Below are positions 25,673-36,148 of a DNA stretch of 64,000 nucleotides, piece by piece. Each line of letters starts with the position of its first letter. Within the stretch, counting starts at the first letter, position 1. Source of the stretch: Sphingomonadaceae bacterium (GTDB taxonomy: Bacteria > Pseudomonadota > Alphaproteobacteria > Sphingomonadales > Sphingomonadaceae); the NCBI GenBank assembly GCA_030147805.1, contig JASBUR010000051.1, positions 16,963-80,962 on the forward strand, read 5' to 3'. The position numbers were made by a program, and so were the translations under genes. The notes below the pieces were generated by a model. That model saw only the letters and a program-made list of their open reading frames with translations. It was not told the origin of the DNA and ran no database searches.

Positions 25673-26415
25673 CCTGGCTTGCCACCGTGCTTACGCTCTA
25701 CCCGGAGATGTTCCCCGGTCCGCTCGGGCAGAGCCTCGCCGGCCGCGCGTTGACCGATGGCAGCTGGTCGCTCGACGCCGTGAACATCCGCGACTTCGCC
25801 ACCGACAAGCATCGCTCGGTCGACGATACGCCGGCGGGCGGCGGACCGGGCATGGTGCTGCGCGTCGATGTGCTCTCGCGCGCGATCGACGCCGTTCGCG
25901 ATCGGCAGCCGGCAGCGCCGGTGCTGGCGATGTCGCCGCGCGGGCGCCCGCTGACGCAGGCGCGCGTGCGCGAGCTGGCAGCTGGCCCCGGCGTCACGCT
26001 GCTCTGCGGCCGTTTCGAGGGCTTTGACGAGCGCTTGTTCGACGGCCGCGATGTCGAGCCGGTATCGATTGGCGACTATATCCTGTCGGGCGGCGAGCCC
26101 GCCGCGCTCGTGCTCCTCGATGCTTGCGTGCGCCTGCTCCCCGGTGTAATGGGCGCGGCTTCGAGCGGAGAGCAGGAAAGCTTCGAAAGCGGACTGCTCG
26201 AATATCCGCACTATACCCGACCACCCGAGTGGGAGGGGCGCACGATCCCCGAAGTGCTGCGATCGGGGGATCATGCGCGGATCGACGCCTGGCGACTGGC
26301 CCAGGCCGAGACCGATACACGGCTAAGGCGGCCGGACCTTTGGGAACGCTACGACAGCGTTCGGGTCAGGTCGCCCTCTGGCGCGCGGCGAACGAACAAG
26401 GACGAAAAGGCATGA
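25669..26415 (+). CDS. trmD: tRNA (guanine-N1)-methyltransferase TrmD
   Basis: A 248-residue SPOUT methyltransferase making m1G37, needed for reading-frame maintenance. The knot region is complete: [46 protein letters not shown], and [10 protein letters not shown]. The ATG at 25669 overlaps the vapC stop, which is unusual, since rimM normally precedes it. It overlaps rplS by 4 bases at its other end. Confidence 0.96.
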   Translation: MTWLATVLTLYPEMFPGPLGQSLAGRALTDGSWSLDAVNIRDFATDKHRSVDDTPAGGGPGMVLRVDVLSRAIDAVRDRQPAAPVLAMSPRGRPLTQARVRELAAGPGVTLLCGRFEGFDERLFDGRDVEPVSIGDYILSGGEPAALVLLDACVRLLPGVMGAASSGEQESFESGLLEYPHYTRPPEWEGRTIPEVLRSGDHARIDAWRLAQAETDTRLRRPDLWERYDSVRVRSPSGARRTNKDEKA

Positions 26416-26801
26416 ACCTTATCCAGCAGATCGAGGCCGAACAGGTCGCGAAATTTGCCGCCAACAAGAAGATCCCCGAGTTCCGCGCCGGCGACACGCT
26501 GCGCGTCGGCGTCAAGGTGATCGAAGGCGAGCGCAGCCGTATCCAGTTCTTCGAAGGCGTGTGCATCGCGCGCGCCAACAAGGGCATCAACAGCAATTTC
26601 ACCGTTCGCAAGGTGAGCTTCGGCGAGGGCGTCGAGCGCGTCTTCCCGCTCTACTCGCCGAACGTCGACACGATCGATCTGGTTCGCCGCGGCGTGGTGC
26701 GTCGCGCCAAGCTCTATTATCTGCGCGGCCGCTCGGGCAAGTCGGCCCGCATCGTGGAACGCCGCGAGGCCCGGCCCGAGAAGACCGCGCCGGCGGCGTA
26801 A
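26412..26801 (+). CDS. rplS: 50S ribosomal protein L19
   Basis: A 129-residue ribosomal protein at the 30S-50S interface. The sequence [52 protein letters not shown] and [20 protein letters not shown] is unmistakable. The ATG overlaps the trmD stop. Last gene of the rpsP operon; a hairpin follows. Confidence 0.97.
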   Translation: MNLIQQIEAEQVAKFAANKKIPEFRAGDTLRVGVKVIEGERSRIQFFEGVCIARANKGINSNFTVRKVSFGEGVERVFPLYSPNVDTIDLVRRGVVRRAKLYYLRGRSGKSARIVERREARPEKTAPAA

Positions 26802-26822
26802 GCGCCGCCACTTGCGCGACGC

Positions 26823-26858
26823 CGAAACGGCCGTCGGAGCGATCCGGCGGCCGTTTCG
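26823..26858 (+). terminator. Hairpin between rplS and a convergent gene
   Basis: A perfect 11-bp stem (CGAAACGGCCG at 26823-26833 with its complement at 26848-26858) and a 14-base loop lie between the ends of two convergent genes. T-rich bases follow on the plus strand (CTATTTGG). It probably serves as terminator for rplS and, being symmetric, for the minus-strand gene too. Confidence 0.65.
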
Positions 26859-27275
26859 CTATTTGGCGCGGACGCGCGCGACGGCGGCTGTGGCGCGCGC
26901 GTTGATATGCCGGCGCAGGGCCTCGACAGCGATATCGGTCTGCGCCGCGACCTGCGCTTCGGAGCTTCCGTACATCATCTCGCGCAGCGACTGCGCCAGC
27001 ACCGGTCGCACCTGCGTTTCGAAATAGGCGCATTTGCGCACGACGTTGGCGGTCGATCGCTTCGGACCGAGCGTGCTGTAGGCGAGGAACTGGGCCGACA
27101 GGTCGATGCACGTCTCCCAGTTGCCGAGGATCACGGCCGCCTGCTGCGCCGGGGTGAGCGGCGGCACCATGGGTGCCGGGGTCGTGGCGGGCGGCGGCGC
27201 CGGAGTCTGCGCCGCGACGGGCAATGCCAGAAGGGCGGCGACCGCCAACAGACAGGCTCCGTGCCGACCCCGCAT
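26859..27275 (-). CDS. Secreted protein of unknown function
   Basis: A 138-residue protein with a signal peptide ([16 protein letters not shown]), a Pro/Thr-rich linker ([16 protein letters not shown]), then a helical domain with two cysteines ([11 protein letters not shown] and [14 protein letters not shown]) that could form a disulfide. The family is unknown to me. The ATG at 27275 is preferred to a TTG at 27290. It is divergent from leuC. Confidence 0.78.
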   Translation of the reverse strand: MRGRHGACLLAVAALLALPVAAQTPAPPPATTPAPMVPPLTPAQQAAVILGNWETCIDLSAQFLAYSTLGPKRSTANVVRKCAYFETQVRPVLAQSLREMMYGSSEAQVAAQTDIAVEALRRHINARATAAVARVRAK

Positions 27276-27415
27276 CCGACCCTCGCTCAAGACGCACGAA
27301 TCGGCGCCGTTGCCCCCTTGGTGCTATGAACACCCCCCATGGTGCAAGCGTCCTCGGCGCGACGGCGCAACAGATGATTGACCCGTCGCCGTCAGGCAGG
27401 CAAAGGCGACATATT

Positions 27416-28831
27416 ATGTCGCAGCAGCCCCGAACCCTGTACGAAAAAGTCTGGCACGATCATGTCGTCTCGCGCCGCGACGACGGTACCAGTCTGATCT
27501 GGATCGACCGTCACCTCATCCACGAGGTCACGACACCGCAGGCGTTCGAGGGACTCCGCATTGCCGGGCGGCGGTTGCGCCGGCCCGACCTCACGCTGGC
27601 TGTTCCCGACCACAATGTTCCGACCAGGGACCGGCGGCTGCCCAACCCGGACCCCGAATCGACGACGCAGCTGGCGATGCTCGAAAGCAATTGCGCCGAG
27701 TTCGGCGTCGAACTGATCGACATTCATGCTGCCGAACAGGGCATCGTCCACGTCATCGGTCCCGAACAGGGATTCACGCTTCCCGGGCTTACCATCGTCT
27801 GCGGCGACAGCCATACCGCGACGCACGGCGCGTTCGGCGCGCTCGCCTTCGGCATCGGCACCTCGGAGATCGAGCATGTCTTCGCGACGCAGACGTTGCT
27901 GCTCAGGCAGGCGAAGACGATGGAGGTGCGCGTCACCGGCACGCTCGGCTTTTCGGTGACCGCCAAGGATGTCGCGCTGGCGATCATCGGCCGACTCGGC
28001 ACCGCCGGGGGGACCGGCTACGTCGTCGAATATACCGGCGAGGTCATTCGCGACCTGTCGATCGAGGGCCGCATGACCGTCTGCAACATGGCGATCGAGG
28101 GCGGTGCGCGGTCGGGGATGGTCGCCCCCGACGAGAAGACCTTTGCCTATCTCAGGGGTCGCCCGCGCGCCCCGACCGGCGCGCGGTGGGATGCTGCGGT
28201 CGCCTACTGGCGGACGCTGCCGAGCGACGCCGGCGCAGCCTATGACGCGACGCTGACCATCGACGGCAGCGAGATCGCGCCGCAGGTGACCTGGGGGACT
28301 TCGCCCGAGGACGTCGTGCCGATCACCGGCCGCGTGCCGGCGCCCGACAGCTTCGCCGACGCCGGCAAGCGCGACGCCGCCCTGCGGTCGCTCGCCTACA
28401 TGGATCTGGCGCCGGGGACCCGTCTGCAGGACGTGGCGGTCGAGAATGTCTTCATCGGCAGCTGCACCAACAGCCGCATCGAGGATCTGCGGGCTGCGGC
28501 GGCGGTCGCCAAGGGGCGACATATCGCTTCGAATATCCGCCAGGCGCTGGTCGTGCCGGGCTCGGGGCTGGTCAAGCGGCAGGCGGAGGCCGAAGGCCTC
28601 GATCGCATCTTCACCGAGGCGGGCTTCGACTGGCGCGAGCCGGGCTGCTCGATGTGCCTCAGCATGAACCCCGACCGGGTCCCGGCGGGCGAACGCTGCG
28701 CCTCGACCTCCAACCGCAACTTCGTCGGCCGGCAGGGGCCGGGCGCGCGTACGCACCTCCTGTCGCCGGCGATGGCGGCGGCGGCGGCGGTTACCGGTCG
28801 CCTGACCGACGTTCGCGAACTGATGGGCTGA
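27416..28831 (+). CDS. leuC: 3-isopropylmalate dehydratase large subunit
   Basis: A 471-residue aconitase-family subunit; with LeuD it isomerises 2- to 3-isopropylmalate in leucine synthesis. Cluster-ligand cysteines are in [12 protein letters not shown] and [30 protein letters not shown] is the active-site signature. The ATG at 27416 begins the conserved [11 protein letters not shown]. Longer readings run into the divergent gene. leuD follows after 2 bases. Confidence 0.97.
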   Translation: MSQQPRTLYEKVWHDHVVSRRDDGTSLIWIDRHLIHEVTTPQAFEGLRIAGRRLRRPDLTLAVPDHNVPTRDRRLPNPDPESTTQLAMLESNCAEFGVELIDIHAAEQGIVHVIGPEQGFTLPGLTIVCGDSHTATHGAFGALAFGIGTSEIEHVFATQTLLLRQAKTMEVRVTGTLGFSVTAKDVALAIIGRLGTAGGTGYVVEYTGEVIRDLSIEGRMTVCNMAIEGGARSGMVAPDEKTFAYLRGRPRAPTGARWDAAVAYWRTLPSDAGAAYDATLTIDGSEIAPQVTWGTSPEDVVPITGRVPAPDSFADAGKRDAALRSLAYMDLAPGTRLQDVAVENVFIGSCTNSRIEDLRAAAAVAKGRHIASNIRQALVVPGSGLVKRQAEAEGLDRIFTEAGFDWREPGCSMCLSMNPDRVPAGERCASTSNRNFVGRQGPGARTHLLSPAMAAAAAVTGRLTDVRELMG

Positions 28832-28833
28832 TC

Positions 28834-29415
28834 ATGCAGGCATTCGACACGCTCACCGGCATTGCGGTGCCCTTCGGCGCCGCCAACGTCGACACCGATG
28901 CGATTATCCCGGCGCGCTTCCTCAAGACGGTGACGCGTACCGGCCTGGGCAGGGGGGCGTTCGCGGCGCTGCGCGAAAATCCCGACAATCTGTTCGACAG
29001 CCCGCGCAACGCCGGCGCGCCGATCCTGATCGCCGGCGACAATTTCGGCTGCGGCTCGAGCCGCGAGCATGCGCCCTGGGCGCTCGCCGACCTCGGCTTT
29101 CGCACGGTGATCGCGCCGAGCTTCGCCGACATCTTCGCCGGCAATGCCTTCAAGAACGGCCTGCTCCTCGTCGTGCTGCCGCAGGCGCAGATCGACCGGC
29201 TGATGGCGATCGCCGGCGAGCATGAGATCACCGTCGACCTCGAAAACCAGGTCGTCACCACGCCCTTCCAGGACCGCTTTGCGTTCGAGATCGACCCGTT
29301 TCGCAAGGCCTGCCTGCTGGGCGGACTCGACGAGATCGGCCTGACGACGCAGATGGAGGGCGAGATCGCCGCCTATGAGGCGCGGCTGCAGCGCGAAAGG
29401 CCGTGGGCGGCATGA
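28834..29415 (+). CDS. leuD: 3-isopropylmalate dehydratase small subunit
   Basis: A 193-residue swivel-domain partner of LeuC. Motifs: [20 protein letters not shown] and [20 protein letters not shown]. Length normal. It overlaps leuB by 4 bases, so leuC, leuD and leuB form one tight unit. Confidence 0.97.
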   Translation: MQAFDTLTGIAVPFGAANVDTDAIIPARFLKTVTRTGLGRGAFAALRENPDNLFDSPRNAGAPILIAGDNFGCGSSREHAPWALADLGFRTVIAPSFADIFAGNAFKNGLLLVVLPQAQIDRLMAIAGEHEITVDLENQVVTTPFQDRFAFEIDPFRKACLLGGLDEIGLTTQMEGEIAAYEARLQRERPWAA

Positions 29416-30482
29416 CGAAGACGCTTCTCCTTCTTCCTGGCGACGGCATCGGCCCCGAGGTGACCGCCGAAAGCCGCCGTGTCGTCGAGCGGCTGAACGC
29501 CGCGGCCGGCCTCGGGGTCGAGGTCGAGGAGGCGCTGTTCGGCGGTGCGGCGATCGATGCGACGGGCGACCCGATCGAGGCGGCGACGATCGCCCGCGCG
29601 AAAGCGGTCGATGCGGTGCTGATGGGCGCCGTCGGCGGCCCGAAGTGGGCGAACCAGCCGTTCGACACGCGTCCCGAGGCGGGCCTGCTCAAGCTGCGTG
29701 CGGCGATGCAGGTGTTCGCCAATCTCCGCCCGGCGCTATGCTTTCCGGCGCTCGCCGATGCCTCGACCTTGAAGCGCGAACATGTTGAAGGGCTGAACAT
29801 CCTGTTCGTGCGCGAGCTGACCGGCGGCGTCTATTTCGGCGAGCCGCGCGGTATCGAGGACCTGGGTGGCGGCGAGCGTCGTGGCGTCAACACGCAGGTC
29901 TATACCAGCACCGAGATCCGCCGCGTGGCGCGCGTCGCCTTCGAGCTGGCGAAAGGGCGTAGCGGCAAGGTCTGCTCGGCCGAGAAGTCGAACGTCATGG
30001 AATCGGGCCTGCTGTGGAAGCAGGAGGTGCAGAAGCTGCGCGACGCGGAATATCCGCACGTCGAGCTGTCGCATATGCTCGCCGACAATGCCGCGATGCA
30101 GCTCGTCAAGGCGCCCAAGCAGTTCGACATCATCCTGACCGACAATCTGTTCGGCGACATTCTCTCGGACGAGGCGGCGATGCTGACCGGGTCGCTCGGC
30201 ATGCTGCCGTCGGCGGCGATCGGCGAGGCGGGCAAGCCCGGCCTCTACGAGCCGATCCACGGCTCGGCGCCCGACATCGCCGGGCAGGGCGCGGCCAACC
30301 CCTGCGCCTCGATCCTCAGCCTGGCGATGGGGCTGCGCTACAGCCTCGGTCGTCCCGATCTCGCCGACCGGGTCGAGGCGGCCGTATCGGCGGCGCTCGA
30401 CGCCGGCGTGCGCACGCGCGACCTGGGCGGTACCGCCACGACGCGCGACATGGGCGAGGCGATCCTCGCGCAGCTGGCGTGA
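29412..30482 (+). CDS. leuB: 3-isopropylmalate dehydrogenase
   Basis: A 356-residue NAD-dependent decarboxylating dehydrogenase, the third step shown of leucine synthesis. Motifs: [42 protein letters not shown], and the metal/NAD segment [20 protein letters not shown]. The ATG at 29412 is preferred to GTG at 29403. Its stop overlaps the GTG start of the DUF502 gene. Confidence 0.97.
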   Translation: MTKTLLLLPGDGIGPEVTAESRRVVERLNAAAGLGVEVEEALFGGAAIDATGDPIEAATIARAKAVDAVLMGAVGGPKWANQPFDTRPEAGLLKLRAAMQVFANLRPALCFPALADASTLKREHVEGLNILFVRELTGGVYFGEPRGIEDLGGGERRGVNTQVYTSTEIRRVARVAFELAKGRSGKVCSAEKSNVMESGLLWKQEVQKLRDAEYPHVELSHMLADNAAMQLVKAPKQFDIILTDNLFGDILSDEAAMLTGSLGMLPSAAIGEAGKPGLYEPIHGSAPDIAGQGAANPCASILSLAMGLRYSLGRPDLADRVEAAVSAALDAGVRTRDLGGTATTRDMGEAILAQLA

Positions 30483-31141
30483 AGTCCTTCGCGACGCGGG
30501 CGTTCGCGGCCTTCGTCACCGGGCTGCTGTTCCTCGCGCCGATCATCGTCACCATTGTGGTGCTCGACTGGCTGGCCGGCTACGCCGCCGCCGCAGTCGG
30601 GCCCGACAGCTTCATCGGCCGGGCGATCAGCAGCGGCGGATCGGTCGTGGTCGGCGGGCAGGGCGCCGCCTTCGCCTTTTGGGTCGGGCTGCTGCTGGTG
30701 CTGCTGCTCATCGCGCTGCTCGGCCTGCTCGTGCAGACGCGGCTGCGGCGGCGGCTCGAGGAAGGCTTCGACCGCTTCATCGATCGCGTGCCGGTGCTGC
30801 GGTCGATCTACCGGCCGATCGCACAGCTCGTCCGACTGATCGGGCCGCAGTCGAACGCCGGCAACCTCGAGAGCATGCGCGTCGTCGCGGTCCGATTCGG
30901 CGACGCGACCGAGACGCTGGCGCTGCTCGTCACGCCCGAGCTGTTCGACGTCGGCGGCCAGCCGCGCCAGCTGGTGCTGCTGACCACCGCGCCGGTTCCC
31001 GTCGGCGGCGCGCTGCTGTTCGTCGAGCCCGACAGCGTCGTCGCGGTCGAGGGACTGAGCGTCGAGGATTTCATCAAATTCTTCGTATCGGTCGGCACCG
31101 TCAGGCCAGCCGGTCTCAAGCCCTATACGCCGCTCAAATAG
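30479..31141 (+). CDS. DUF502 family membrane protein
   Basis: A 220-residue protein with two membrane helices (residues about 5-30 and 58-83) and a cytosolic beta-rich domain. Family marks are [20 protein letters not shown] and the final region [16 protein letters not shown]. Function unknown across the family. It begins with GTG overlapping the leuB stop, so it is the fourth gene of the leu unit. No metabolic link is evident. Confidence 0.9.
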   Translation: MKSFATRAFAAFVTGLLFLAPIIVTIVVLDWLAGYAAAAVGPDSFIGRAISSGGSVVVGGQGAAFAFWVGLLLVLLLIALLGLLVQTRLRRRLEEGFDRFIDRVPVLRSIYRPIAQLVRLIGPQSNAGNLESMRVVAVRFGDATETLALLVTPELFDVGGQPRQLVLLTTAPVPVGGALLFVEPDSVVAVEGLSVEDFIKFFVSVGTVRPAGLKPYTPLK

Positions 31142-31207
31142 ATTTACTGTCTTGTCACCAGGCGGCGTGCAGCCGATATCCGCGACCGTTCATCAGGAGG
31201 AAACAAC

Positions 31208-32251
31208 ATGGCCTACCGCGTCGTCGTGGTCGGCGCGACCGGGAACGTCGGTCGCGAGATGCTCAATATCCTGGCCGAGCGCCAGTTCCCGATCGCCGAG
31301 ATCGCGGCCGTCGCGAGCCCGCGCTCGACCGGCGACATCATCGACTTCGGTGACAGCGGCCGCGAGCTCAAGGTCAAGAACATCGAGCATTTCGACTTCG
31401 CGGGCTGGGACATCGCGCTGTTCGCCGCCGGCTCGGGCCCGGCGAAGGAATATGCGCCCAAGGCGGCGGCGGCGGGCTGCATCGTCATCGATAATTCGTC
31501 GCTGTATCGCTACGACGCCGACGTGCCGCTGATCGTGCCCGAGGTGAACCCCGAGGCGATCGACGGCTATAGCAAGCGCAACATCATCGCCAACCCCAAC
31601 TGCTCGACCGCTCAGATGGTCGTGGCGCTCAAGCCGCTGCACGATGCCGCCGGCATCCGGCGCATCGTCGTCTCGACCTACCAGTCGGTGTCGGGCGCGG
31701 GCAAGGAGGGCATGGACGAGCTGTTCGAGCAGACCCGCGCGGTGTTCGTCGGCGATCAGAAGACGCACAGGAAGTTCACCAAGCAGATCGCCTTCAACGT
31801 CATTCCGCACATCGACGTGTTCCTCGGCTCCGACAGCGACTATGACGGCTACACCAAGGAAGAATGGAAGATGGCGGCCGAGACGGTGAAGATCCTCGAC
31901 CCCGACGTCCTCGTCACCGCGACCTGCGTTCGCGTGCCGGTGTTCGTCGGCCATGCCGAGGCGATCAACATCGAGCTCGACCGTCCGCTGTCGGTCGCCG
32001 AGGCGCAGCGCATCCTGCGCGAGGCGCCCGGCGTCATGCTCGTCGACAAGCGCGAGGACGGCGGCTACGTCACGCCGATCGAGTGCGTCGGCGAATATGC
32101 CACCTACGTCAGCCGCGTCCGCAAGGACCCGACGATCGACAACGGCCTCGTCCTCTGGTGCGTCAGCGACAATCTGCGCAAGGGCGCGGCGCTCAACGCG
32201 GTGCAGATCGCCGAACTGCTGGGGCGGCGTCATTTGAAGAAGGCCGCCTAG
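31208..32251 (+). CDS. asd: Aspartate-semialdehyde dehydrogenase
   Basis: A 347-residue NADPH-dependent enzyme reducing aspartyl phosphate to aspartate semialdehyde for lysine, threonine, methionine and diaminopimelate. GATGNVGREML is the nucleotide loop, NPNCSTAQMVVAL holds the catalytic Cys, and YQSVSGAGKEGMDEL follows. AGGAGG precedes the ATG. The downstream GFA gene starts 3 bases after the stop. Confidence 0.97.
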   Translation: MAYRVVVVGATGNVGREMLNILAERQFPIAEIAAVASPRSTGDIIDFGDSGRELKVKNIEHFDFAGWDIALFAAGSGPAKEYAPKAAAAGCIVIDNSSLYRYDADVPLIVPEVNPEAIDGYSKRNIIANPNCSTAQMVVALKPLHDAAGIRRIVVSTYQSVSGAGKEGMDELFEQTRAVFVGDQKTHRKFTKQIAFNVIPHIDVFLGSDSDYDGYTKEEWKMAAETVKILDPDVLVTATCVRVPVFVGHAEAINIELDRPLSVAEAQRILREAPGVMLVDKREDGGYVTPIECVGEYATYVSRVRKDPTIDNGLVLWCVSDNLRKGAALNAVQIAELLGRRHLKKAA

Positions 32252-32254
32252 ATC

Positions 32255-32692
32255 ATGGACGCGACCGGCGGGTGCATGTGCGGCAAGGTCCGCTATGTGG
32301 CCGCGGTTGCAACCGACGACGCCTATCTCTGCCATTGCCGCATGTGCCAGCGCGCCAGCGGCAACGTCTCGTTGGCGATGAAGAATGTGAAGAAGGCCGA
32401 CGTGCGCTGGGAGCGCGAGCCCGACTATTATGCCTCGTCGCCGATCGCCCGCCGCGGCTTCTGCGCCGCTTGCGGCACCTCGCTGACCTTCGAATATCAC
32501 GATAGCGACCAGCTCGACCTGATCGTCGGCAGCTTCGACGATCCGTCGCGCTTCGTGCCGAAGCATCATTTCGGCGCCGAGAACCTCCACCGCGCCTGGA
32601 TCGACACGTCGGGGCTGCCCGAGTACCGCGTCGATCAATATCAACCGATCGTCGATCGCTGGCTGAAGAGCACGGGAAAGCTGCCAGAGTGA
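32255..32692 (+). CDS. GFA-family zinc protein (glutathione-dependent formaldehyde-activating-like)
   Basis: A 145-residue protein of the GFA/CENP-V family. The zinc-binding cysteines are all there: GGCMCGKVRY, CHCRMCQRASG and FCAACGTSL. Founding members speed formation of S-hydroxymethylglutathione, but most homologues have unknown substrates. It is in an operon with asd and overlaps the hydrolase gene by 4 bases. Confidence 0.92.
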   Translation: MDATGGCMCGKVRYVAAVATDDAYLCHCRMCQRASGNVSLAMKNVKKADVRWEREPDYYASSPIARRGFCAACGTSLTFEYHDSDQLDLIVGSFDDPSRFVPKHHFGAENLHRAWIDTSGLPEYRVDQYQPIVDRWLKSTGKLPE

Positions 32693-33444
32693 ACAGCGTC
32701 TCCGAACATCATTTCGCGTCCTTCGATGGCGAGCGGATTGCCTGGCGCGAGCTGGGCGAAGGTCGCGCCGTGATCCTGTTGCATGGGCTGTTCAGCCATG
32801 CCGAGATGAACTGGCTGCGCTGGAAGACCGCGCCGGTGATCGCCGCGGCGGGCTTCCGCGTGATCATGCCCGATTTTCGGGCGCACGGCCTCAGCGCCGC
32901 GCCGCATGACGCCGCTGCCTATCCGCTCGATGTGCTGGCGCAGGACATCGAGGCGCTGGTCGCGCATCTCGGCCTGACCGACTTCGACCTCGGCGGCTAT
33001 TCGCTCGGCGCGCGCACGACGGTGCGGCTGCTGGTGCGCGGGCTGCGGCCGCGCCGCGCCGTGCTCGCCGGCATGGGGCTTAACGGCATCGTCGGGTCGA
33101 AACTGCGCAGCGACTTCTTCCTCGACGCGATCGCCAACCGCGACAGCGTCGAACAGGGCACGCCGGCGTGGATGGCGGTGCAGTTCATGAAGACCACCGG
33201 TACCGATCCCGAGGCGGTCGCGCACGTGCTGCGCGTTCAGCAGACCACCGAGGCGGCGGCGCTCGCCCGCATCGACATGCCGGTGCTGGTCGTCTGCGGC
33301 GTCGACGACGACGACAATGGCTCCGCCCCCGATCTGGCCGCGGCGCTGCCCGACGGCCGCTACGTCGGGATCCCCGGCAACCATATGAGCTCGGTCACCC
33401 GGCCCGAGCTCGGCACCGCGATCCGCGACTTCCTCGTCGCTTGA
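32689..33444 (+). CDS. Alpha/beta hydrolase
   Basis: A 251-residue alpha/beta-hydrolase-fold enzyme. The oxyanion strand is ILLHGLFSHAEMNW and the nucleophile elbow is LGGYSLGARTTVRL, with Ser as nucleophile. The catalytic acid probably lies in VCGVDDDDNGSAPD and the His in IPGNHMSSVTRPE. It starts with GTG overlapping the GFA stop. The substrate cannot be told. Confidence 0.88.
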   Translation: MNSVSEHHFASFDGERIAWRELGEGRAVILLHGLFSHAEMNWLRWKTAPVIAAAGFRVIMPDFRAHGLSAAPHDAAAYPLDVLAQDIEALVAHLGLTDFDLGGYSLGARTTVRLLVRGLRPRRAVLAGMGLNGIVGSKLRSDFFLDAIANRDSVEQGTPAWMAVQFMKTTGTDPEAVAHVLRVQQTTEAAALARIDMPVLVVCGVDDDDNGSAPDLAAALPDGRYVGIPGNHMSSVTRPELGTAIRDFLVA

Positions 33445-33506
33445 CGCCCCGGCGGCGATGGCGTTTGTGACGCGCCATCACAAGAATCCGTAAGGGGAGT
33501 CGACCT

Positions 33507-35357
33507 ATGCGTCTCATTGCCTCCACGCTGGCCATCGCCGTCGCGCTTGCCGGCTGCACCGCCAAGACCGACAGCGCCGTCGCGCCCGCCGAGGCCGCAC
33601 CCGCGCCGCAGGCGGCGCCCACCGCCGCCGAGGCCGACGCCTTCGTCGCCGCCGCCGAGAAGGAGGGCATGGCCTTCTCCGAATATGGCGCGCGTGTCGC
33701 CTGGGTAAACGCCACCTACATCACCGACGATACCGACTGGCTCGCCGCAAAGGTCGGCGCCGAGGGCACCGAGCTGGCGGTGAAATATGCCAAGGGCGCG
33801 GCGCGCTTCGACAAGGTCGACGGGCTGTCGGCCGACACCCGCCGCAAGCTCGACATCCTCAAGCAGGGGATCGTGCTGCCGGCGCCCTCGGCCGACGGTG
33901 CCGCGCAGGAGCTGTCGACGATCGCGACCCGGCTGCAGTCGACCTACGGCAAGGGCCGCGGCACGCTCAACGGCAAGGAGATGTCGGGCAACGACCTCGA
34001 GGCGCTGATGGGGACGGTGCGCGATCCCGAAGACCTCAAGGAAATGTGGGTCAGTTGGCACGCCGTCGGCAAGCCGATGCGCCAGGACTATGTCCGCATG
34101 GTCGAAATCGCCAACCAGGGGGCTACCGAGCTCGGCTTCAGCGACCTCGGCGCGATGTGGCGGTCGAACTACGACATGTCGCCCGACGAGTTCGCGGCGC
34201 TGACCGACAAGCTGTGGGGCGAGGTCAAGCCGCTCTATGACGAGCTCCATTGCTTCACGCGTGCCAAGCTCAACGCCAAATATGGCGATGCCGTGCAGCC
34301 GAAGACCGGCCCGATCCGTGCCGACCTGCTCGGCAACATGTGGGCGCAGGAATGGGGCAGCATCTACGACGTCGTGGCGCCCAAGGGGGCCGGTGACGTC
34401 GGCTACGACCTGACCGAGCTGCTCGAGAAGAAGAAGTACACGCCGCTCAAGATCGTCGAGACCGGCGAGGGCTTTTTCTCGTCATTGGGCTTCGCGCCGC
34501 TGCCCGAGACCTTCTGGCGCCGCTCGATGATCACCAAGCCTGCCGACCGCGAAGTCGTCTGTCACGCCTCGGCGTGGGACGTCGACAACAAGGATGATCT
34601 GCGCATCAAGATGTGCACCAAGGTCAACGGCAACGACTTCGTGACCGTCCACCACGAGCTCGGGCACAATTATTACCAGCGCGCCTACAACCAGCAGCCG
34701 TTCCTGTACCTCAACAGCGCCAATGACGGTTTCCACGAGGCGATCGGCGACATGATCGCGCTGTCGGTGACGCCCGAATATCTCGTCCAGATCGGGCTGC
34801 TCAACAAGAACCAGGTGCCCGACGCCTCGAAGGACACCGGGCTGCTGCTCAAGCAGGCGATGGACAAGGTGGCGTTCCTGCCGTTCGGCCTGCTCGTCGA
34901 TCGCTGGCGCTGGGGCGTGTTCAGCGGCGAGACCTCGCCCGCCGAGTATAACCAGGCGTGGAACGACCTGCGGCTGCAATATCAGGGCATCGTGCCGCCG
35001 GTCGCGCGCACCGAGGCCGACTTCGATCCCGGCGCCAAATATCATGTGCCGGGCAACACGCCCTACACGCGCTACTTCCTGGCGCGGCTGCTGCAGTTCC
35101 AGTTCTACGAGGCGGCGTGCAAGCAGGCCGGCTGGACCGGGCCGCTCCACCGCTGCAGCTTCTACGGCAACAAGGAAGTCGGCCAGAAGCTCAACGCCAT
35201 GCTCGAAATGGGCGCCTCGAAGCCCTGGCCCGACGCGCTCGAGGCGTTCACCGGCAGCCGCGAGATGAGCGGCAAGTCGATGATCGCCTATTTCCAGCCG
35301 CTGATGGGCTGGCTCAAGGAGCAGAACAAGGGGCAGCAGTGCGGGTGGCAGGGCTGA
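33507..35357 (+). CDS. M2-family peptidyl-dipeptidase, lipoprotein (ACE-like)
   Basis: A 616-residue zinc peptidase of family M2, related to angiotensin-converting enzyme. The signal peptide ends in a lipobox (VALAGC), so it is a lipoprotein facing the periplasm. The zinc motif HEXXH is HELGH at residues 383-387, followed by the third ligand in NDGFHEAIGDMIALS. Other M2 marks include MWAQEWGSIYDVV and a chloride-binding-like region near WRWGVFSGE. It likely removes C-terminal dipeptides. A single gene with a ribosome-binding site AAGGGGAG. Confidence 0.94.
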   Translation: MRLIASTLAIAVALAGCTAKTDSAVAPAEAAPAPQAAPTAAEADAFVAAAEKEGMAFSEYGARVAWVNATYITDDTDWLAAKVGAEGTELAVKYAKGAARFDKVDGLSADTRRKLDILKQGIVLPAPSADGAAQELSTIATRLQSTYGKGRGTLNGKEMSGNDLEALMGTVRDPEDLKEMWVSWHAVGKPMRQDYVRMVEIANQGATELGFSDLGAMWRSNYDMSPDEFAALTDKLWGEVKPLYDELHCFTRAKLNAKYGDAVQPKTGPIRADLLGNMWAQEWGSIYDVVAPKGAGDVGYDLTELLEKKKYTPLKIVETGEGFFSSLGFAPLPETFWRRSMITKPADREVVCHASAWDVDNKDDLRIKMCTKVNGNDFVTVHHELGHNYYQRAYNQQPFLYLNSANDGFHEAIGDMIALSVTPEYLVQIGLLNKNQVPDASKDTGLLLKQAMDKVAFLPFGLLVDRWRWGVFSGETSPAEYNQAWNDLRLQYQGIVPPVARTEADFDPGAKYHVPGNTPYTRYFLARLLQFQFYEAACKQAGWTGPLHRCSFYGNKEVGQKLNAMLEMGASKPWPDALEAFTGSREMSGKSMIAYFQPLMGWLKEQNKGQQCGWQG

Positions 35358-35390
35358 TCTGACTCAGCTCCCCTTCTTGTCCGCATCCAG

Positions 35391-35473
35391 CGCTCATGCT
35401 GAGCTTGTCGAAGCAGGATTGGCGCGCCGGGACGCCCCGGCAGGCTCGCCCTTCGACAAGCTCAGGGTGAGCG
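35391..35473. repeat. Inverted repeat of the sphingomonad intergenic type
   Basis: Arms of 23 bases at 35391-35413 (CGCTCATGCTGAGCTTGTCG then AAG) and 35451-35473 match as inverted copies with two mismatches, enclosing 37 bases. The arm sequence (CTTCGACAAGCTCAGG) is a repeat I know to be widespread between genes in sphingomonads and relatives. It lies between two convergent genes and may act as a terminator or REP-like element. Confidence 0.75.
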
Positions 35474-35520
35474 CGGAGGATGGGAGCTGCGGTTAGAGGC
35501 AAGCGTTACCCGCAACGAAA

Positions 35521-35546
35521 AAGGGCGAGCCTCGCGGCTCGCCCTT
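35521..35546 (-). terminator. Rho-independent terminator of the peroxiredoxin gene
   Basis: An 11-bp stem (AAGGGCGAGCC, loop TCGC, complement) ending on the minus strand in a run of five T residues. It lies 28 bases past the peroxiredoxin stop codon. A good intrinsic terminator on that strand; on the plus strand the T run is shorter. Confidence 0.85.
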
Positions 35547-35574
35547 TCTCAATAAGCGTAACGCTGACCGGCGC

Positions 35575-36060
35575 TTAGCCGAGCTGCTCGATCATATGCT
35601 CGGCGCTCGACACCTTGAACGCGCCGGGCTCCTCGATGTTGAGCTGCTCGACGCGACCGTCGCGCACCAGCATCGAAAAGCGTTGGCCGCGCGTGCCCAT
35701 GCCGAACTTCGACCCGTCCATCGTCAGGCCGAGCGCCTTGACGAAATCGGCGTTGCCGTCGGCGAGCATGGTGATCTTGTCCCCGACGTTCGCCGACTTG
35801 CCCCAGGCGCCCATCACGAAGGCGTCGTTGACCGAGATGCAGACGATCTCGTCGATGCCGCGCGCGCGGATCTCGTCGGCATTCTCGACGAAGCCCGGCA
35901 GATGCTTGGCCGAGCAGGTCGGCGTGAACGCGCCTGGCACCGAGAACAGCGCCACGGTGCGGCCGCCGAACAGCTCCTCGGTGGTGACCGGGCGCGGGCC
36001 CTCCTCGGTCATCTTGATGAGCGTGGCGGACGGAATGCTGTCGCCGACTTTGATCGTCAT
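35575..36060 (-). CDS. Peroxiredoxin, Prx5 type
   Basis: A 161-residue thiol peroxidase reducing hydroperoxides. The peroxidatic Cys49 lies in VPGAFTPTCSAKHLPGFV, the Prx5 signature. The rest (VCISVNDAFVMGAWGKSANV, RGQRFSMLVRDG) is typical of bacterial Prx5 proteins that use glutathione or thioredoxin. No fused glutaredoxin domain. GGAG lies before the ATG. Cytosolic. Confidence 0.95.
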   Translation of the reverse strand: MTIKVGDSIPSATLIKMTEEGPRPVTTEELFGGRTVALFSVPGAFTPTCSAKHLPGFVENADEIRARGIDEIVCISVNDAFVMGAWGKSANVGDKITMLADGNADFVKALGLTMDGSKFGMGTRGQRFSMLVRDGRVEQLNIEEPGAFKVSSAEHMIEQLG

Positions 36061-36148
36061 GGGGCTCTCCTCAGGGTGGGGGTGGCTTTTGACCGCATTA
36101 GGCCGCGGGGCCCTAGCCGTCCAGCGCCCGAGCTTCCATATTCGCGGC

